Below the pieces are notes generated by a model. That model saw only the letters and a list, made by a program, of their open reading frames with translations. It did no database searches and was not told the origin of the DNA. A stretch of 64,000 bases of DNA, taken from positions 2,140,072-2,204,071 of the forward strand of contig NC_134034.1 of NCBI RefSeq assembly GCF_964204645.1. Direction: 5' to 3'. A program made the position numbers and the translations under genes. This DNA comes from Tubulanus polymorphus (Eukaryota > Nemertea > Palaeonemertea > Tubulaniformes > Tubulanidae). This document shows, piece by piece, positions 42,301 through 55,917 of the stretch (within the stretch, counting starts at the first letter, position 1; every line of letters starts with the position of its first letter).

Positions 42301-45300
42301 TACCGCTGGTCACTACTTGTGGACTGATGGCAAACCATTGAGCTATTCAGAGTGGTACAAACCTACAAATAATGAAACGATACCAGAAGTTATTCGAGGA
42401 TTGATATCTCCACTACGAACACAACCGATTAATGACGTCAATATGCCGTGCACAGCGATGATACTAAGTAATCCACGAGGATCGGCGAACTGGGTTCGAT
42501 TCCCGTGTTTAATCGACGAGGTGCACACGACATTTGTTTGCGAATCGGAACTCTATGGTAATGCACAAAATGAAGATCTAACTACTATTGCAAATGATAC
42601 AAAAATAATCGTCAAAAATGCTTTCAACTCACGCTGTGCACGAGGTTGGTTAGGTATAGCTGGAGGATGTTATCAAATACTGACAAACTGGAACCAATTT
42701 CGAGATTCAGATATGAAAACTGCGACTGAGATATGTCGAGGCATTGGTGGTGAAATAGGCGCGATGCCTGCCTTTACGGAAAATGAAGTAAATAATCTAT
42801 TAAATATATTTTACCATCAATACAAATATGGCGCCGTGTTGGTAAGAGATGGCAAGAACAGATCTAGAGCGATACAGCCTTCATTAACCAGGGATGAAAT
42901 AACATTTATCTATAAATTAGTTTGGTCCGTTCCAATCATCGTAAAACCATCAGAAATTAGCGATATACATTCTGTGTTGTGTTCCCACAATGCAACTGGG
43001 GAAATAGCTTATATAAGCGGTTGCAAATCCTGGCAATATGAATGTAACGATGGACGATGTATCAGCGACCATCGTGTATGTGATACTAGAAAGGATTGCC
43101 AAAACGGCGAAGATGAACTCAATTGTACGGATATGAATCTGCTCAGTCAATTCCGTTGTAATGATGGACTGGTCATATCAATAAGTGGTCTTTGTGACTT
43201 CATACAGGATTGTTCGGATGATTTTGACGAGAAGACGTGTTTTCATCCCCCGTGTCTGCCCGAACAATATCGCTGTGACAGTGGTCAATGTGTTGATATG
43301 TCCAACATATGTGACGGAGTTGGAAATTGTTTTGACGGCTCGGATGAAATTGGATGCACTGCTCAACTGTGTCAAGGCTTTCTGTGTAACAGTGGAGACT
43401 GCATAAGTCGCCAGTTATATCAGGATGGTGTCGTGGATTGCAGTGGAAGCCTCGAAGAAGATGAATTATTAACATCAACTAATATAACAGTGGATCCTAC
43501 GATTCAGTGCAATAATGATAATCACTGTACGACTAATTTCACAAACCTCTGTGCAGAATTTGATGAACAAAGATGTTCATTCAATTCCCCGCATTGCTAT
43601 TCTAGACGCCACAGATGTGTTCTTGAAAGGATGTTATTCGGCTACCCAGTTTGTAGAAATCTCGAGCACGTTTCGAAATGTGAAGAATTTGAATGTCCAG
43701 CTGGTACTGTAAAATGTTCCACATCGTACTGTATACCAATAAGACAGGTGTGCGATGGTCAGCCGGACTGTCCCAATGCAGAAGATGAGAAAAACTGCAC
43801 GGCATTTTCATGTCCAGGAATGTTTAAATGTGGCCACGAAAATCGATGTATTCCACAATTTGAAGTGTGTGATGGTGTTGTGCATTGTAAACATACCACC
43901 GACGATGAAGCTTTCTGTAATGTCACTTGTCCTAACCGTTGTGAATGTCAAGGTCATTCTGTAGACTGTAGAAATGTTGGTCTCACTGATATAACTGACC
44001 TCATCGCAACATCAACTCGGATTCTAATGTTGTCGAATAATAGAATTCTGTTCAATGTGTCGACGTTTTCTTCCTTCGATTATCTCCGTGCGCTTAACAT
44101 CTCCTTCAATGGATTGTCATATGCTTTGCCGAACTCGTTCTCAAACCTACATAATCTAAACACCTTAGACCTCACACATAATATCATAAAATCTTTATCT
44201 GCGAATACGTTTATCGGCTTGTATAATTTAAAGAACCTGTTTCTAACTGGTAATCCAATTCGGTATCTAGAGGGTGGAAGCTTTCGGGGTTTAATTTCGC
44301 TCCCATCTTTGAATCTTCACGGACTACAAATTTCGATACTTGGATCAAATGTATTCACGGGTCTATCCTCAATTACTTCATTGAATATCAGTAACAATAG
44401 AATCAACTTTATCTCAAAATATGTTTTTTCTGGTTTAAGCGAACTTATGTATCTTGATTTAACCAATAATTCAAATTATATTTCGTCAGAAAGTCACATT
44501 TTCGACAACTTAACATCATTAGTCTCCCTGATGTCTGATGCTTACAAATTTTGCTGCATGGCTCCGAAAATTGACCACTGCCTTCCCGAAGCAGATCAAT
44601 TTTCCTCCTGTTCTGACCTGATGAGTAACACAGTCCTCAGAGCGCTCATTTGGGTCATTGCTGCATTTAGTTTCTTCGCGAACAGTTGTGTCATTCTACT
44701 TCGCATTCATGTATCATCATCTGAGACGCGAAACAGATCGCCTGACATCCTCATCATGAATCTGGCTGCTTGTGATTTTATGATGTCGATTTATTTATTC
44801 TTGATCGCAGGAGCCGATTACCTCTACAAAGGAGTTTATTTCCTTAAATCTGAAATTTGGACGGAAAGTTTGTTGTGTCGTTTTGCAGGAATTATTGTTA
44901 CAATCTCATGCGAAGGCTCTTTGACTTTTCTGCTCGTCATAACACGTCATCGATACTCAAAAATTGTCAATCCGTTTTCTGAAAGTTTCATATCTCCGAA
45001 ATATATCACTAGCATTTGCTGTATTTGCTGGCTCATTCTAAGTATAATCTCCTTGCTACCGCTGTCACAGTTGCCGTTCTTCGGCCCGAAATTCTATGGC
45101 ACTACCGGGATTTGTCTACCTATGAATTTGCTAACCATTGACGTCCACGCCTGGCAATATTCTTTGGCCATTTTTGCCGTGTCCAACACGTCCATACTGG
45201 CTACGATAATGACGACATATGTCCAGATGTACAGACACGTATCTGGAAGCAGGTCCGGTTCGGGTAGAATTGACCCTACTGAACTGATTTTGGCACGCAG

Positions 45301-45517
45301 GAGTTTGGTAATAAATCTTTCTAATATATTTTGCTGGCTGCCGATAATCACTGTCCAGTTTTGCGCGGTGTTTATGTTGGAAATACCGAATCAGGTGGCG
45401 GCTTGGCTGGCGGTTCTTTTCTTACCGATCAACTCGTCACTCAATCCCATTCTATACACCATTCTGACAATTGATTTAAAATCCATTCATGCAAAATATA
45501 AACGTCGTCGACACTAA
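39378..45517 (+). CDS. GRL101-like CUB/lectin/LDLa/LRR/7TM receptor, copy 2
   Basis: Coding exons 39378-40586, 40689-42005 and 42296-45517 have exactly the lengths of copy 1 (1,209, 1,317 and 3,222 bp) and give 1,915 residues with the same domains. The two proteins differ by only scattered substitutions, for example PSDFLTVSSSC against PFDFLTVNSSC near the N-terminus and CSHNATGE against CAHNANGE before the LDLa block. No frameshift or stop is seen, so both copies could be functional. It lies downstream of the virus-like insertion. At several sites copy 2 agrees with copy 3 against copy 1. Upstream in-frame codons before the ATG have no start codon. Confidence 0.85.
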
Positions 45518-46487
45518 AAGAACTTACGAAAGCTCGTCATTCGCAAAGCGTGGCAAAAAAGCGATCAGAGGTACAAACTCTCCTTATCAAATTACAATAG
45601 CTCTGCGATTGCGGAGAGGAAAACTCTTGCTCAGCGCGAGACAGATTTGTGGATTAAACTGCTGCAGATGCACTCACAATGCATCAGGATGTTTTGTCGT
45701 CGACACCTAAACGAACACGAAAAATATGAAATTACATTGATGACATCGGATGGGCCGGGGTCGCCCGAACTGCTATGTTCATTGATTTCTGTGCGATTCT
45801 TAGGGGAAAAAGCTCTTGTTCAATGCACCTTATAATGTATAATTTATAAAAGTATAATCTTTAAACGCAATCAAAGTTATTCGGTACTCTGTTGATTACT
45901 TTTTGTTGTTTTTGATGATTTTCTTCATTTTCGAATTTCGAATATTGATGGGAATTACTGTGTGACGATTCAGCAAGATACAGCTGCTAATCAGTAGACC
46001 GATAGACATAGAACTAGTTCTTTTGGCTAGCATTCTCGCTTGCCAGGGCTCGATTGCCGCCCTCCGACGCTCACACCGAACACAAACATTGTTCTATTAC
46101 ATACATTGCCCAATATTTCCTAAGCTTAGCGGTCTCCAGTCTATATCATCTAGCCAATCAGGTGCGTTGTATAATTGATAGAGCGAATCTCCTTGTGAAA
46201 AAACAACGCGGCACGTGATTGGCTTAATACATACTTAAGCTGAATAGACGTGCTGGTATTCGTACATTCAGTACAGCCCCTATGCCCTAGAATTTCTGAC
46301 GTGGTTCTCGCGTGGAAGAAAAAAATATAAACATCGGATTAACAAGAGAGTTCCTGCAAATAGGTAGGATCTCTAAGAAAAAGAAGACGAGCTGGTTTTT
46401 TCTGCGCGCGCGTTTCATTGCTACTTCCAGCGCATTGTAAGCGACAAACTCGATTTTCAGCACCAAAAGTAGATCGGACAATCAGAT

Positions 46488-46883
46488 CGGAGTATACAGA
46501 TAGAATATAGAATGAAATAACGAAACAAATGAAACAAATGACTAATAACAGCTACATACAAGGGATATACGGACCTAGTGTCAGTATATATACCATCCAA
46601 TGACGCATTTCTGAACACCCGCAAGGCAATATCCCAACGCAACATCCTGAAACGTTATCAATGCGTCCCAATGAGGCGAGTTAACGCAAAGCCCTAAAAC
46701 ACTGTACCCACAGTACCTGCGTGTAAATATGTGTATATAAACCGTCGCTAATTACGGGGAAATTATTTCGAGCGAAAGAAAAAATTACCGGCCGAATATT
46801 CGAACCGGTTTTTTTTCAGAAATAATTGCTGGCAGCAGCTACGAAAAATATCAATTTCATGAAAATTATCCGCAAATTTCATG
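46488..46883. other. Intergenic DNA upstream of receptor copy 3
   Basis: Unique AT-rich DNA follows the end of duplication copy B, with AATGAAACAAATGA repeats near 46510-46540. No gene is seen. Confidence 0.45.
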
Positions 46884-46888
46884 ATTGG
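46884..46888 (+). promoter_or_regulatory. Inverted CCAAT box kept before receptor copy 3
   Basis: ATTGG in the context CATGATTGGACGAGCTGTA is the only strongly conserved upstream block shared with copies 1 and 2, 80 bp before the start codon. The second box of the other copies is not kept here. Confidence 0.35.
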
Positions 46889-46968
46889 ACGAGCTGTAGT
46901 TTGTGTTGAGTTGTTACTCGAGGAAAAGAAATCCTAAATAAAGTTCCACAGATTTATTTCATTCGGTC

Positions 46969-49900
46969 ATGTGTAAGTTGTTCGGTATAGAGCGACAGAA
47001 AGCGCTGTTGATGGCGTCGTTGATCGTCTGGCGAGTGAACATCGCACGCACTGATCCGTCTGATTTCTTGACAGTCAGTTCGTCTTGTAACAACACTTGG
47101 TACCCCATCGATTCTACGTCCGGTTACATCGCTTCACCGAATTATCCTTCGTTAAAGCGCGGTGTTGAATGTCGTTGGTTCATTAACGGCTCCTTACCAG
47201 GAACGTTTCGTGTCCGAGTTTACTACGACATCGAGCCGTCAATATTCTGCAGTGATAACTACCTTCTCGTCGGTGAATATGATCACATATTCTGCGGCGA
47301 TGGAGAGCATGAAATCCGTCGTAACGATTCGGTCTCGTTTATATTCAAAAGTAACGTAGACGGTTCACGTGGTAGTCGGGTTTATATCGTTTATCGTTAT
47401 GAACGAAGCCGTTTGAATTTAAGTCACAACTGTGGAAAATATCATCTTGGGATTGGCAAGTTAGAAACATCGAAGGGGTACAAATTCGATATCGTCCAAT
47501 ATCAATGCAAGCTCTATTTAGAATGGGTGGATCTTACAGATCATTTTGCACTTAATCTTACATTCACAAATGTTAGTTTCAAACCATTCCGTAATTTCGA
47601 AAAGGCCTCCGTGAAAATTCATGACGGCTGGAACACGAGTAGTGAACCTTTTGCCAGTATACCTGAACAAAATGGACAACCGTCGGTTACATATTATACA
47701 AAAACAAACAAGGTCGCCATCGTAGGTTTTCCGCATCAATTTCTGTTCCGTACCAAATTACTGGTACAGATTTACAAAATATCCGATTGGAACGTCATTA
47801 ATCCGTTGATTCATATCTATAATTCTGAGTCTGGAATACTCATTCTCGATGATAAAAGCTTACATGTTAAAACTCGATCAGAACACTTACACTGTTGGGC
47901 TATCACAGTGCAGGTGTTGCAGTACGTCGTCTTCAATTGGACACGTGATCTCGTTACTTCCGGTGACGTTATCGGTGTCTATAAACTGGAAGGGCTACGC
48001 GTTGTAGGAACTGATATTTTACTCGGCTTCAACTACCTCGAGTCGCTTAGCGTCAAATCCGACGGCTTTCTCGTCATACTGTGCGTTTTAAAAAAGGGCG
48101 AACTAACTAAAACCCGAATAGAATTATACTACACAATGGAATCGCTTTCGATGGTGGATGTTAGGTTTTTTACGATAAAAGTAAGTACGATGAATCTACG
48201 GTTTTTCTAAAATGTATCTTAACCAAAAAGTGTTAATTTCTAACCGCTATCTCTATCTCTCCATCTCTCTTCAGCATACGACCCGTCATCGACCATTTCG
48301 GTTGTTCCCAACGAAAAACAAACCGACGATAACGTATATTGTTGCTTCAATAAACTTCACGTTGAAAGTCGATATTTTTGAACTCGATTTACGCATGTTG
48401 GTTTTATCAGAGAACTGCGAACGAGCCGGATTTTACATCTACGACGGTGGTAATTTGACGGCCAGACGCTACGGACCGTATTGTCCTAGTTCTAATAGAT
48501 ACGACCGTAACGTCGTCAGTCTGATTACATCAGGTGGTCCCGTTACTATAGTAGCGTACGCTTACAAATGGGACGGTCGGTTGACGGAAACTAGAAGAGT
48601 TGATGGCGATCTTAAATTTCAACCTACCGACTGTACGGGATTCGTTCTTCAGGAAGGAGAACGTCAGATAAATATGACGTCACACTGTCTCGTCATAACA
48701 CCTAAAAACCGACGCCTGCCCTTAAAGTACATTTACATATTATCAGAACACGAATATCAAATCGACCAATGTTTTCCTGAGAATGAAATTGGAACGCCGT
48801 GCAATAGATTTATGATATTAACCAGCCAGTTTCTCAATAACAGTCTCGTATTGAACACGGTGACTTTACGCACTGTCAACAGGTTCTGGCAGTATCCACT
48901 TATCGTTAAACTACGTAGAAAATGCCAACGTTTGAAGAGGGCATTGGAAAATAACATTGGAACGACGGAACGGGATAAACATGAATGTGGAATCGTACAG
49001 TCGCCAAACTACCCAGGAGTTGCAGGCATGTTTTCATTATCACAACTAATCTATACATTTCAGACCTTGCTGACGTTAAGAGCTCGCCAGGAACACAACT
49101 ATTTCAGATTCGTTATCAAACACATGGAAAATACGCCGTGCTTAAAAGCATCTTCAACAGACAAAGATCCGATTACTGTTATTCAAGTGATGAATACTTT
49201 ACTTCTAAAATGGCACCAGCATCAAAGGATCTGTAGAGTCAATCATCCATTACTTGGAAGCTTATATCACAGTTTAACTAAGGAGGGTGTCTCCTTAGTA
49301 GCAAAAAACCGGGTTCCGACATTCCAAATACAATATACTTTAGAAGAAGAACCACAGATCGACGCGAAAGCCTGCAGTCCGGGATTCTTGGACTCCGGTA
49401 ATTTTTCTTGCGTGAAGTTCATCAAACACGAACGTCTGAATTGGGAGAATGCTGAATTGTACTGTAGACAGAAGTACGCGGGACATCTTCTCAGCATCAA
49501 CTCAGAACAGGAGATGATCGCCATCAAAAGATTATTCGCTACGAAACTTCTACGACAGGCGTATTCAAAGAAAGCGCTCACTATAATGATTGGATTAAAA
49601 CTGCAGGTAAATTTGATTTGCAAATCTTCTTTTATATGAAGTTACGAATAAATATGTGTCGATATTGTTGGAAGTCTTTGTGGTACATGCTGATCGAATG
49701 CACAGCGCACAGAGTGTCCCCTCTTGGTATTACTTTCCTCCGAATTGTTCCGCATGACCCATATTTTTCGTCCGTGTCTGTCTGTCTGTCTTTCAGCTTC
49801 TTAGCTTCGTTAATAGCCACCCCACCAGGACGTACTGCACGTTCACGTGTTTTAAGTATAGCACGACAGAATAGTCTACGTATGTTTTGATTTCTACAAT

Positions 49901-52900
49901 CAAATGAAGAATTAGATGGTTGATTATTTTGTTCGTATTACATGCACCAGTTAAATGCTTCTTAGCACTAATGCGGCGATATTTGATTGTATGCAGATAT
50001 CAATAGCGGCAATGGCTTCAGCAACTACTAATCATAGTCTACTTAATCGCCAACCCAACTTATTTGGTGGGTCAAAGAATTTTTTAAATAATATATACAT
50101 GTATAAAGCGTTTTCCGAGTATTCCATCAGGAACTCGTATTAGCTCTGTGAGTTTAGATAAAAGATCACATTTCGGATATGAAAATATTTCAGATAGTTT
50201 TTCATGTCCGACAGTTGCACGCAGCATTCGGTTCGAATGCCATTGAAATAGACCTTGGTACAGTTACGGTTTGAATCTGTTGCGCATCGATTCAGGTTAA
50301 CTTTTAGTGAATAGTCTCGAAGTGCTTGTTCGAACGAAAGTAATTTGTAATAATCCATTCATGTAGTTGTACTTTTGATATCGGGTTTAAATACCGAAGA
50401 CAGGAAAACAGGTTTTCAATTTCTACATGAAATATCCAAAGGTTTACTTACAATGATGCTGCTAAGCAGAAAGGCCGTTATCGCTGCTTTGCAGCTATAT
50501 CTTCTTTTATTTTTACAGCCAAATACCGTTGGTCATTACATCTGGACTGATGGCAAACCCTTGAGCTACACGGAGTGGTACAGACCTACAAATAACGAAA
50601 CTATACCAGAAGCTATTCGAGGATTGATATCTCATGCAAGAAAACAACCGATTAATGACGTCAATATACCGTTTACGGCGATGGTACTGAATAATCCTCG
50701 AGGTTCAGCGAACTGGGTTCGATTCCCGTGTTTAATCGAAGAGGTGCATGCGACTTTTGTTTGCGAATCAGATCGCTATGATAGTAAGCAGGATGATAAT
50801 CTAACTACGATCGCACATGGAGGCGAATCAAGTGATAAGAATAATACAATGTTGGACGATTTTGATTTCAACTTAACCTGCACTCGAGGTTGGTTAAGTA
50901 TAGCCGGACGATGTTATCAAATACTGACTGACTGGAACACAATTCAAGGTTTAGATATAAAAACTGCGACAGAGATGTGTCAAAACATGCGTGGTGAAAT
51001 AGCTGCGATCACATCTTTTACGAAAAATGAAATAGAGAATTTCATCACTACGTTTAACTTTCAACACCAATATGGCGCAGTGCTAGTAAAGGATGGAATG
51101 AACAGATTTAGAGCGTTACGGCCTTCATTAACCAGGGATGAAATAACATTTATTCATACATTAGTTTGGTCCGTTCCAATCATTGATAACACGACAGAAA
51201 TCGGTGATGTACATTCTGTGTTGTGTTCCCGTAATGTAACCGGTGAAGAGTTATCTTCTTTAAGCGGTTGTAAATCGTGGCAGTTTAAATGTAACGATGA
51301 AAGATGTATCAGCGACCATCGCGTATGTGATACCAGAAACGACTGTCAATACGGTGAAGATGAACTGAATTGTATGGATTTGAATCTACACAGTCATTTC
51401 CATTGTAAGGTTGGACAGGTTATATCAATAAGTGGCTTCTGTGACTTCATACCGGATTGTCCTGATGGCTCTGATGAAAACTCGTGTTTTCATCCGCCGT
51501 GTTTGCCTGAACAATTTCACTGTAAAAATGGTCAATGTGTCAGTAGGTCTGATAGATGTGACGGATTTGGAAACTGTTATGACAACTCGGATGAAATGGG
51601 ATGCACCGCTCAACTGTGTCAAGGCTTTCTATGTAACAGTGGAGACTGCATAAGTCGTCGGTTTTATAAGGATGGTGTCGTGGATTGCACTGGAAGCCTT
51701 GAAGAAGACGAAATAGTAACATCTACTAATATAACCGTGGATCCTACGATTCAGTGCAATAATGAAAATCACTGTGCGACTAATTTCACAAACCTCTGCA
51801 TGGAATCGGATGAACAAAGGTGTTCTTTCAATTCCCCGCATTGCTATTCTATACGTTACAGATGTATTTTGGAAAGGATGTCATTTGGCTACCCAGTTTG
51901 TAGAAATCTTGAACACTTATCAAAATGTGAAGAATTCGAATGTCCAGTTGGAACTGTAAAATGTCCAACATCGTACTGTATACCAATACGACAGATGTGT
52001 GACGGTCAATCAGATTGTCCTAATTCAGAAGATGAACAAGACTGTGAGACTTTTTCATGTCCAGGAATGTTTAAGTGTGGCCACGAAGATCGATGTATTC
52101 CACAATTTGAGGTGTGTGATGGTGTTGTGCATTGCAAAAATACCACCGATGATGAGGCATTTTGTAACGTCACGTGTCCTAGCCGTTGTGAATGTCAAGG
52201 TCATTCTGTAGACTGTAGAAATGTTGGTCTCACTGATATAACTGGCCTCATCACATCATCAACTCGGATTCTAATGCTGTCGAATAACAGAATTCTTTTC
52301 AATGTGTCCACGTTCTCATCTTACGTTTATCTTCGTATGCTCAACATCTCCTTCAATGGATTGTCGTATGCTTTGCCAAACTCGTTCTCAAACCTCAATA
52401 ATCTACACACCTTAGACCTTACGTACAACATCATAATAACCTTACCTGTGAATGCGTTTATCGGCTTGAATAGTTTGAAGGAACTGTTTCTAACTGGAAA
52501 TCCAATTCGATATCTTGAAGATGGAAGCTTTCTGGGCTTGATCTCACTTCCCAGTTTTGATCTTCGTGGACTGCAAGTTTCCGTACTTGGTGCAAATGTA
52601 TTCAGAGGTTTGTCCTCAATTATTACATTGAATATCAGCAATAATAGAATCAACTATATGTCGAAATATGCTTTCTCTGGTTTAAGCAAACTAATGCATC
52701 TCGATTTAACTAATAATTCCAATTTCATTTCCACAGAAATAAGCCCCTTCGACAACCTGACATCTTTAGTCTTTCTAACATCTGATGCTTACAAATTTTG
52801 CTGCATGGCTCCGAATGTTGACCGCTGCCTTCCCGCAGCAGATCAATTTTCCACCTGCTCTGACCTGATGAGTAACGCTGTACTGAGAGCGATCATCTGG

Positions 52901-53767
52901 GTCATCGCTGCGTTCAGTTGCTTTGCGAACAGTATTGTCATTATATTTCGCTTTAAAGTCTTATCAACCGGAACGTGCCACAGATCTTCGGACATCCTCA
53001 TCATAAATCTCGCTGCTTGTGATTTCATGATGTCGATTTATTTATTCTTGATCGCAGGAGCCGATTACGTTTATCAAGGCGTTTATTTCCTTAATTCTGA
53101 AATGTGGACGGGCAGTTCAATGTGTCATGTTGCAGGGATATTGGTTACTGTCTCTTGTGAAGGCTCTTTGACTTTTCTACTCGTCCTAACACGTCATCGA
53201 TACTCGAACATCGTTGATCCATTCTCTAATAGTGCGTTCACAACTCCCAACTATACCACCAGTATTTGCTCTATTTGCTGGCTCATTCTGAGTATAATCT
53301 CTTTGTTACCGCTGTCTCAATCTTCGTACTTCGGTACGAAATTCTATGGCACTACCGGAGTTTGTTTGCCTATGAATTTACTGACCATTGACGTCCACGC
53401 CTGGCAATATTCTTTGAGCATTTTTGCCGTGTCCAACTCGTTCATACTGGCAATGATAATGGCGACGTATGCGCAGATGTACAGACACGTATCTGGAAGC
53501 AGGTCTTGTTCGGGTAGAATTGACCCCACTGAACTAATTTTGGCCCGTAGGAGTTTGGTGATAAATCTTTCAAATTTATTTTGCTGGCTGCCGATGATAA
53601 CCGTTCAGTTTTGCGCGGTGTTTCGGGTAGACATACCGAATCAGGTGGCGGCTTGGCTGGCGGTTCTTTTCTTACCGATCAACTCGTCCCTCAATCCCAT
53701 TCTTTACACCATACTGACTATCGATTTGAAATCCATACAAGCAAAATATAAACGTCGGCGACACTAA
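46969..53767 (+). CDS. GRL101-like CUB/lectin/LDLa/LRR/7TM receptor, copy 3
   Basis: Coding exons 46969-48180, 48275-49606 and 50519-53767 give 1,930 residues in the same domain order as copies 1 and 2: signal peptide, CUB modules, two C-type lectin domains, LDLa repeats, LRRs and 7TM ending KRRRH. It is clearly diverged in the second half of exon 1, the end of exon 2 and the start of the second lectin domain, where about 10 residues are inserted. It is nearly identical in the first CUB half and in the patch around ENCERAGFYIYDGG. Its second intron is 912 bp, against 290 bp in the others. The CAG acceptor at 50516-50518 lies inside a longer open frame, so the apparent ATG at 50375 is intronic. 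No disabling change is seen. Confidence 0.85.
49607..50518. other. Expanded intron 2 of receptor copy 3
   Basis: The intron has grown by about 620 bp relative to its paralogues. It contains a TCTG microsatellite (CCGTGTCTGTCTGTCTGTC, near 49776-49794) and AT-rich DNA, and probably a transposon relic. Open frames in it are not supported. Confidence 0.5.
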
Positions 53768-55917
53768 ACGAACTTACGAAAGCTCCATGTCCAGAGAAGC
53801 ATGACCAACTGGGATCAAGGTTCCAAATTCCCTTCATCGAATCATCATCATTTATGTGCGTTTGCGAAGAGAATTGTTAAATCTTTTGCTAAGCACGAGA
53901 GAGTTTTGTGGCTTAAAAGAAGCCCCAGATGCACGCAATGCGTCGGTATGTATTGTCTGAAAGAGTCGGACACATCCACGTCACCAGATTGGGACGGCGT
54001 GACTGCACTGCCTTGATTATTTATTCGCGTTTGCTGCTGTTGTTCAATGAACGATTGTTTCGTTGACTAGAATGAAATGTATAATGGATAAAAGTTAAAA
54101 CATTAAATGCAAGCGAAGATACCTGGTTTTTGTTGTTGTTTACTCTGTGTTGTTTGTAAAATTTTGCCTGATATAAGGAATCAAAATGGTCGAATGTTGA
54201 TGGGCAATGCTGTGTACACGATATCTACGAATGGAGGTGTAAACTATGCCGATTAAAATCGGGGCAGCAAAACCTATTTCGGAAATACCCCAATCGCCCG
54301 TGAGGGAAGGGAGATTACTTGATTGTTCTCCGACATAAACTCACCCAAACGACGGATATAACTATGGCCATACCGCCATCAATGTATTTTAAAGCATTTT
54401 TGAAACGGTGTGAAAATCATAAAACACCTGTCTTAACTTAGTTCCACTGGCTCCAAGTCATTTTAGAAGTGATTGTAACATTTACTGTAAGTTTTTAAAG
54501 CCTTAAGGTACACGCCCAATAATATCGCGTAAGTTATTCAATAATGTGATATTTTCACAAATAATGAATTTGCTTCTTAAAGTAACTGAGAAAAAAGACT
54601 TAAAAATCGGAGATTTCTCGTTGCTAACTAATAGACGGAGGCAAGAAGCTTTAAGCTTGAGAAATGAGAAGTAAGTTTCGAAAAAAGAAGAGAGGAGACA
54701 TGACACATTTCAATCTTTCCTGATAGGTAACAGACATGTTCAAACCAGCAAGCACGTGCTTTTGAGAAAACCTTTTCACCATAGCAAGACCGCGCATTCT
54801 TTGATGTGACTTATAAATCTTACAAACATATTGTTTTATTGTAAACTGCGTCAACAGTATTTGAATGCCATTATACAAACTAAAACCGGCTTTTACAAAC
54901 ACTGCACATTTTATAGTCATTACATAGCGCTACAGGCTTACGTGTGCAGTGTAGGTTTTTGTTATAATATGTACTGATTAGCGAAACAGTCACGGGCCTT
55001 GGTATGCTTCGGTGCTAGATCTCACATAGCGAGCTACAACTTATAATGGGTACGTGTTTGATTATTAGTTGATAACTCTTTTTTATGACCATGCAGATTT
55101 CGCAATGAACCGATTGTAACTTCCCGATCGCAACACAATCAAGCGAAACTGTTTAATGTCTGGTTCATCATCAAGGCCAGCGTTTATAGGTCGAATCTTC
55201 GGCGCACTCGTGACTGATTAATTTCAACAATGTTTCCTTAGGGATCCGTATTGATTTCAGAAACGAATGATGTACGATTTTTAGGTTTTCTATAAGTGTC
55301 AGTAACTATGATTGGCCTCTAACTTATGATACACGACAAGCATAATACACAAGTATGGGTCCATCCACTCAAGTATTTCCACACCGCGGTGACATGACTT
55401 CACCTTCTAGTAGGACATCTTTTAATTGAAAATGAACTATATACACCAGACATTAGACATTTTTATCAGCACGCTTTCATAAACTGATCGTCCACAGTTC
55501 AGGATATGACCATGAGATATTTTCTAACCATGAAATATATGAACTCCAAAACACTTCACCAAGAACCTTCGTGTTCTGATGTACTGGTAACACTGAGTGG
55601 GCGGGTACACAGTGATCGTAGAGTGACAGAGATCACTGTGGGAATAACTACTTCCAGGACCGGGTGAACAAAACACCAAATATCAGATATTCTATCGGCA
55701 CAAAATCTACCTGACTATGATATCGTGGTTGATATGAGAACGTGGAACAGATACCAGCATAATGAAAGACGGAATATTAAGTTGCGCCATCTCGTATAAC
55801 GATAGCTGGTGAACTGGAGTCAAAACTCTGCTTGAGTTAAATCATAAACTGAGGTCAAGGTTTTTATCTAGCTGCATAGCCTACAACAAGCGTTAACGTC
55901 TAAATTTCTCATTTCAG
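53768..55917. other. Intergenic DNA between receptor copy 3 and the LRR-Ig gene
   Basis: This is the receptor 3' flank and unique DNA. A perfect inverted repeat, CACAGTGATC / GATCACTGTG, with a 13-nt loop lies at about 55608-55640. A reverse relative of the 108-bp repeat lies near 55450-55560. No gene is supported. The 5' exon of the LRR-Ig gene should be somewhere here. Confidence 0.45.

Larger units (their letters stand above)
26304..46487. repeat. Tandem segmental duplication, copy B (interrupted)
   Basis: This is the second copy of the 9.45-kb unit, containing receptor copy 2. It is enlarged by the 12,030-bp virus-like insertion at 26649-38678 and lacks about 1.15 kb relative to copy A at about 38760-38790. 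Homology to copy A fades near 46487 (matching about 26090). Confidence 0.88.

Noticed and set aside
50375-50518. ATG at 50375 as a separate start for the lectin/LDLa/7TM part of copy 3
   Set aside because: The CAG acceptor at 50516-50518 aligns exactly with the exon 3 start of copies 1 and 2. Upstream codons have no counterpart there, although an alternative promoter cannot be excluded.
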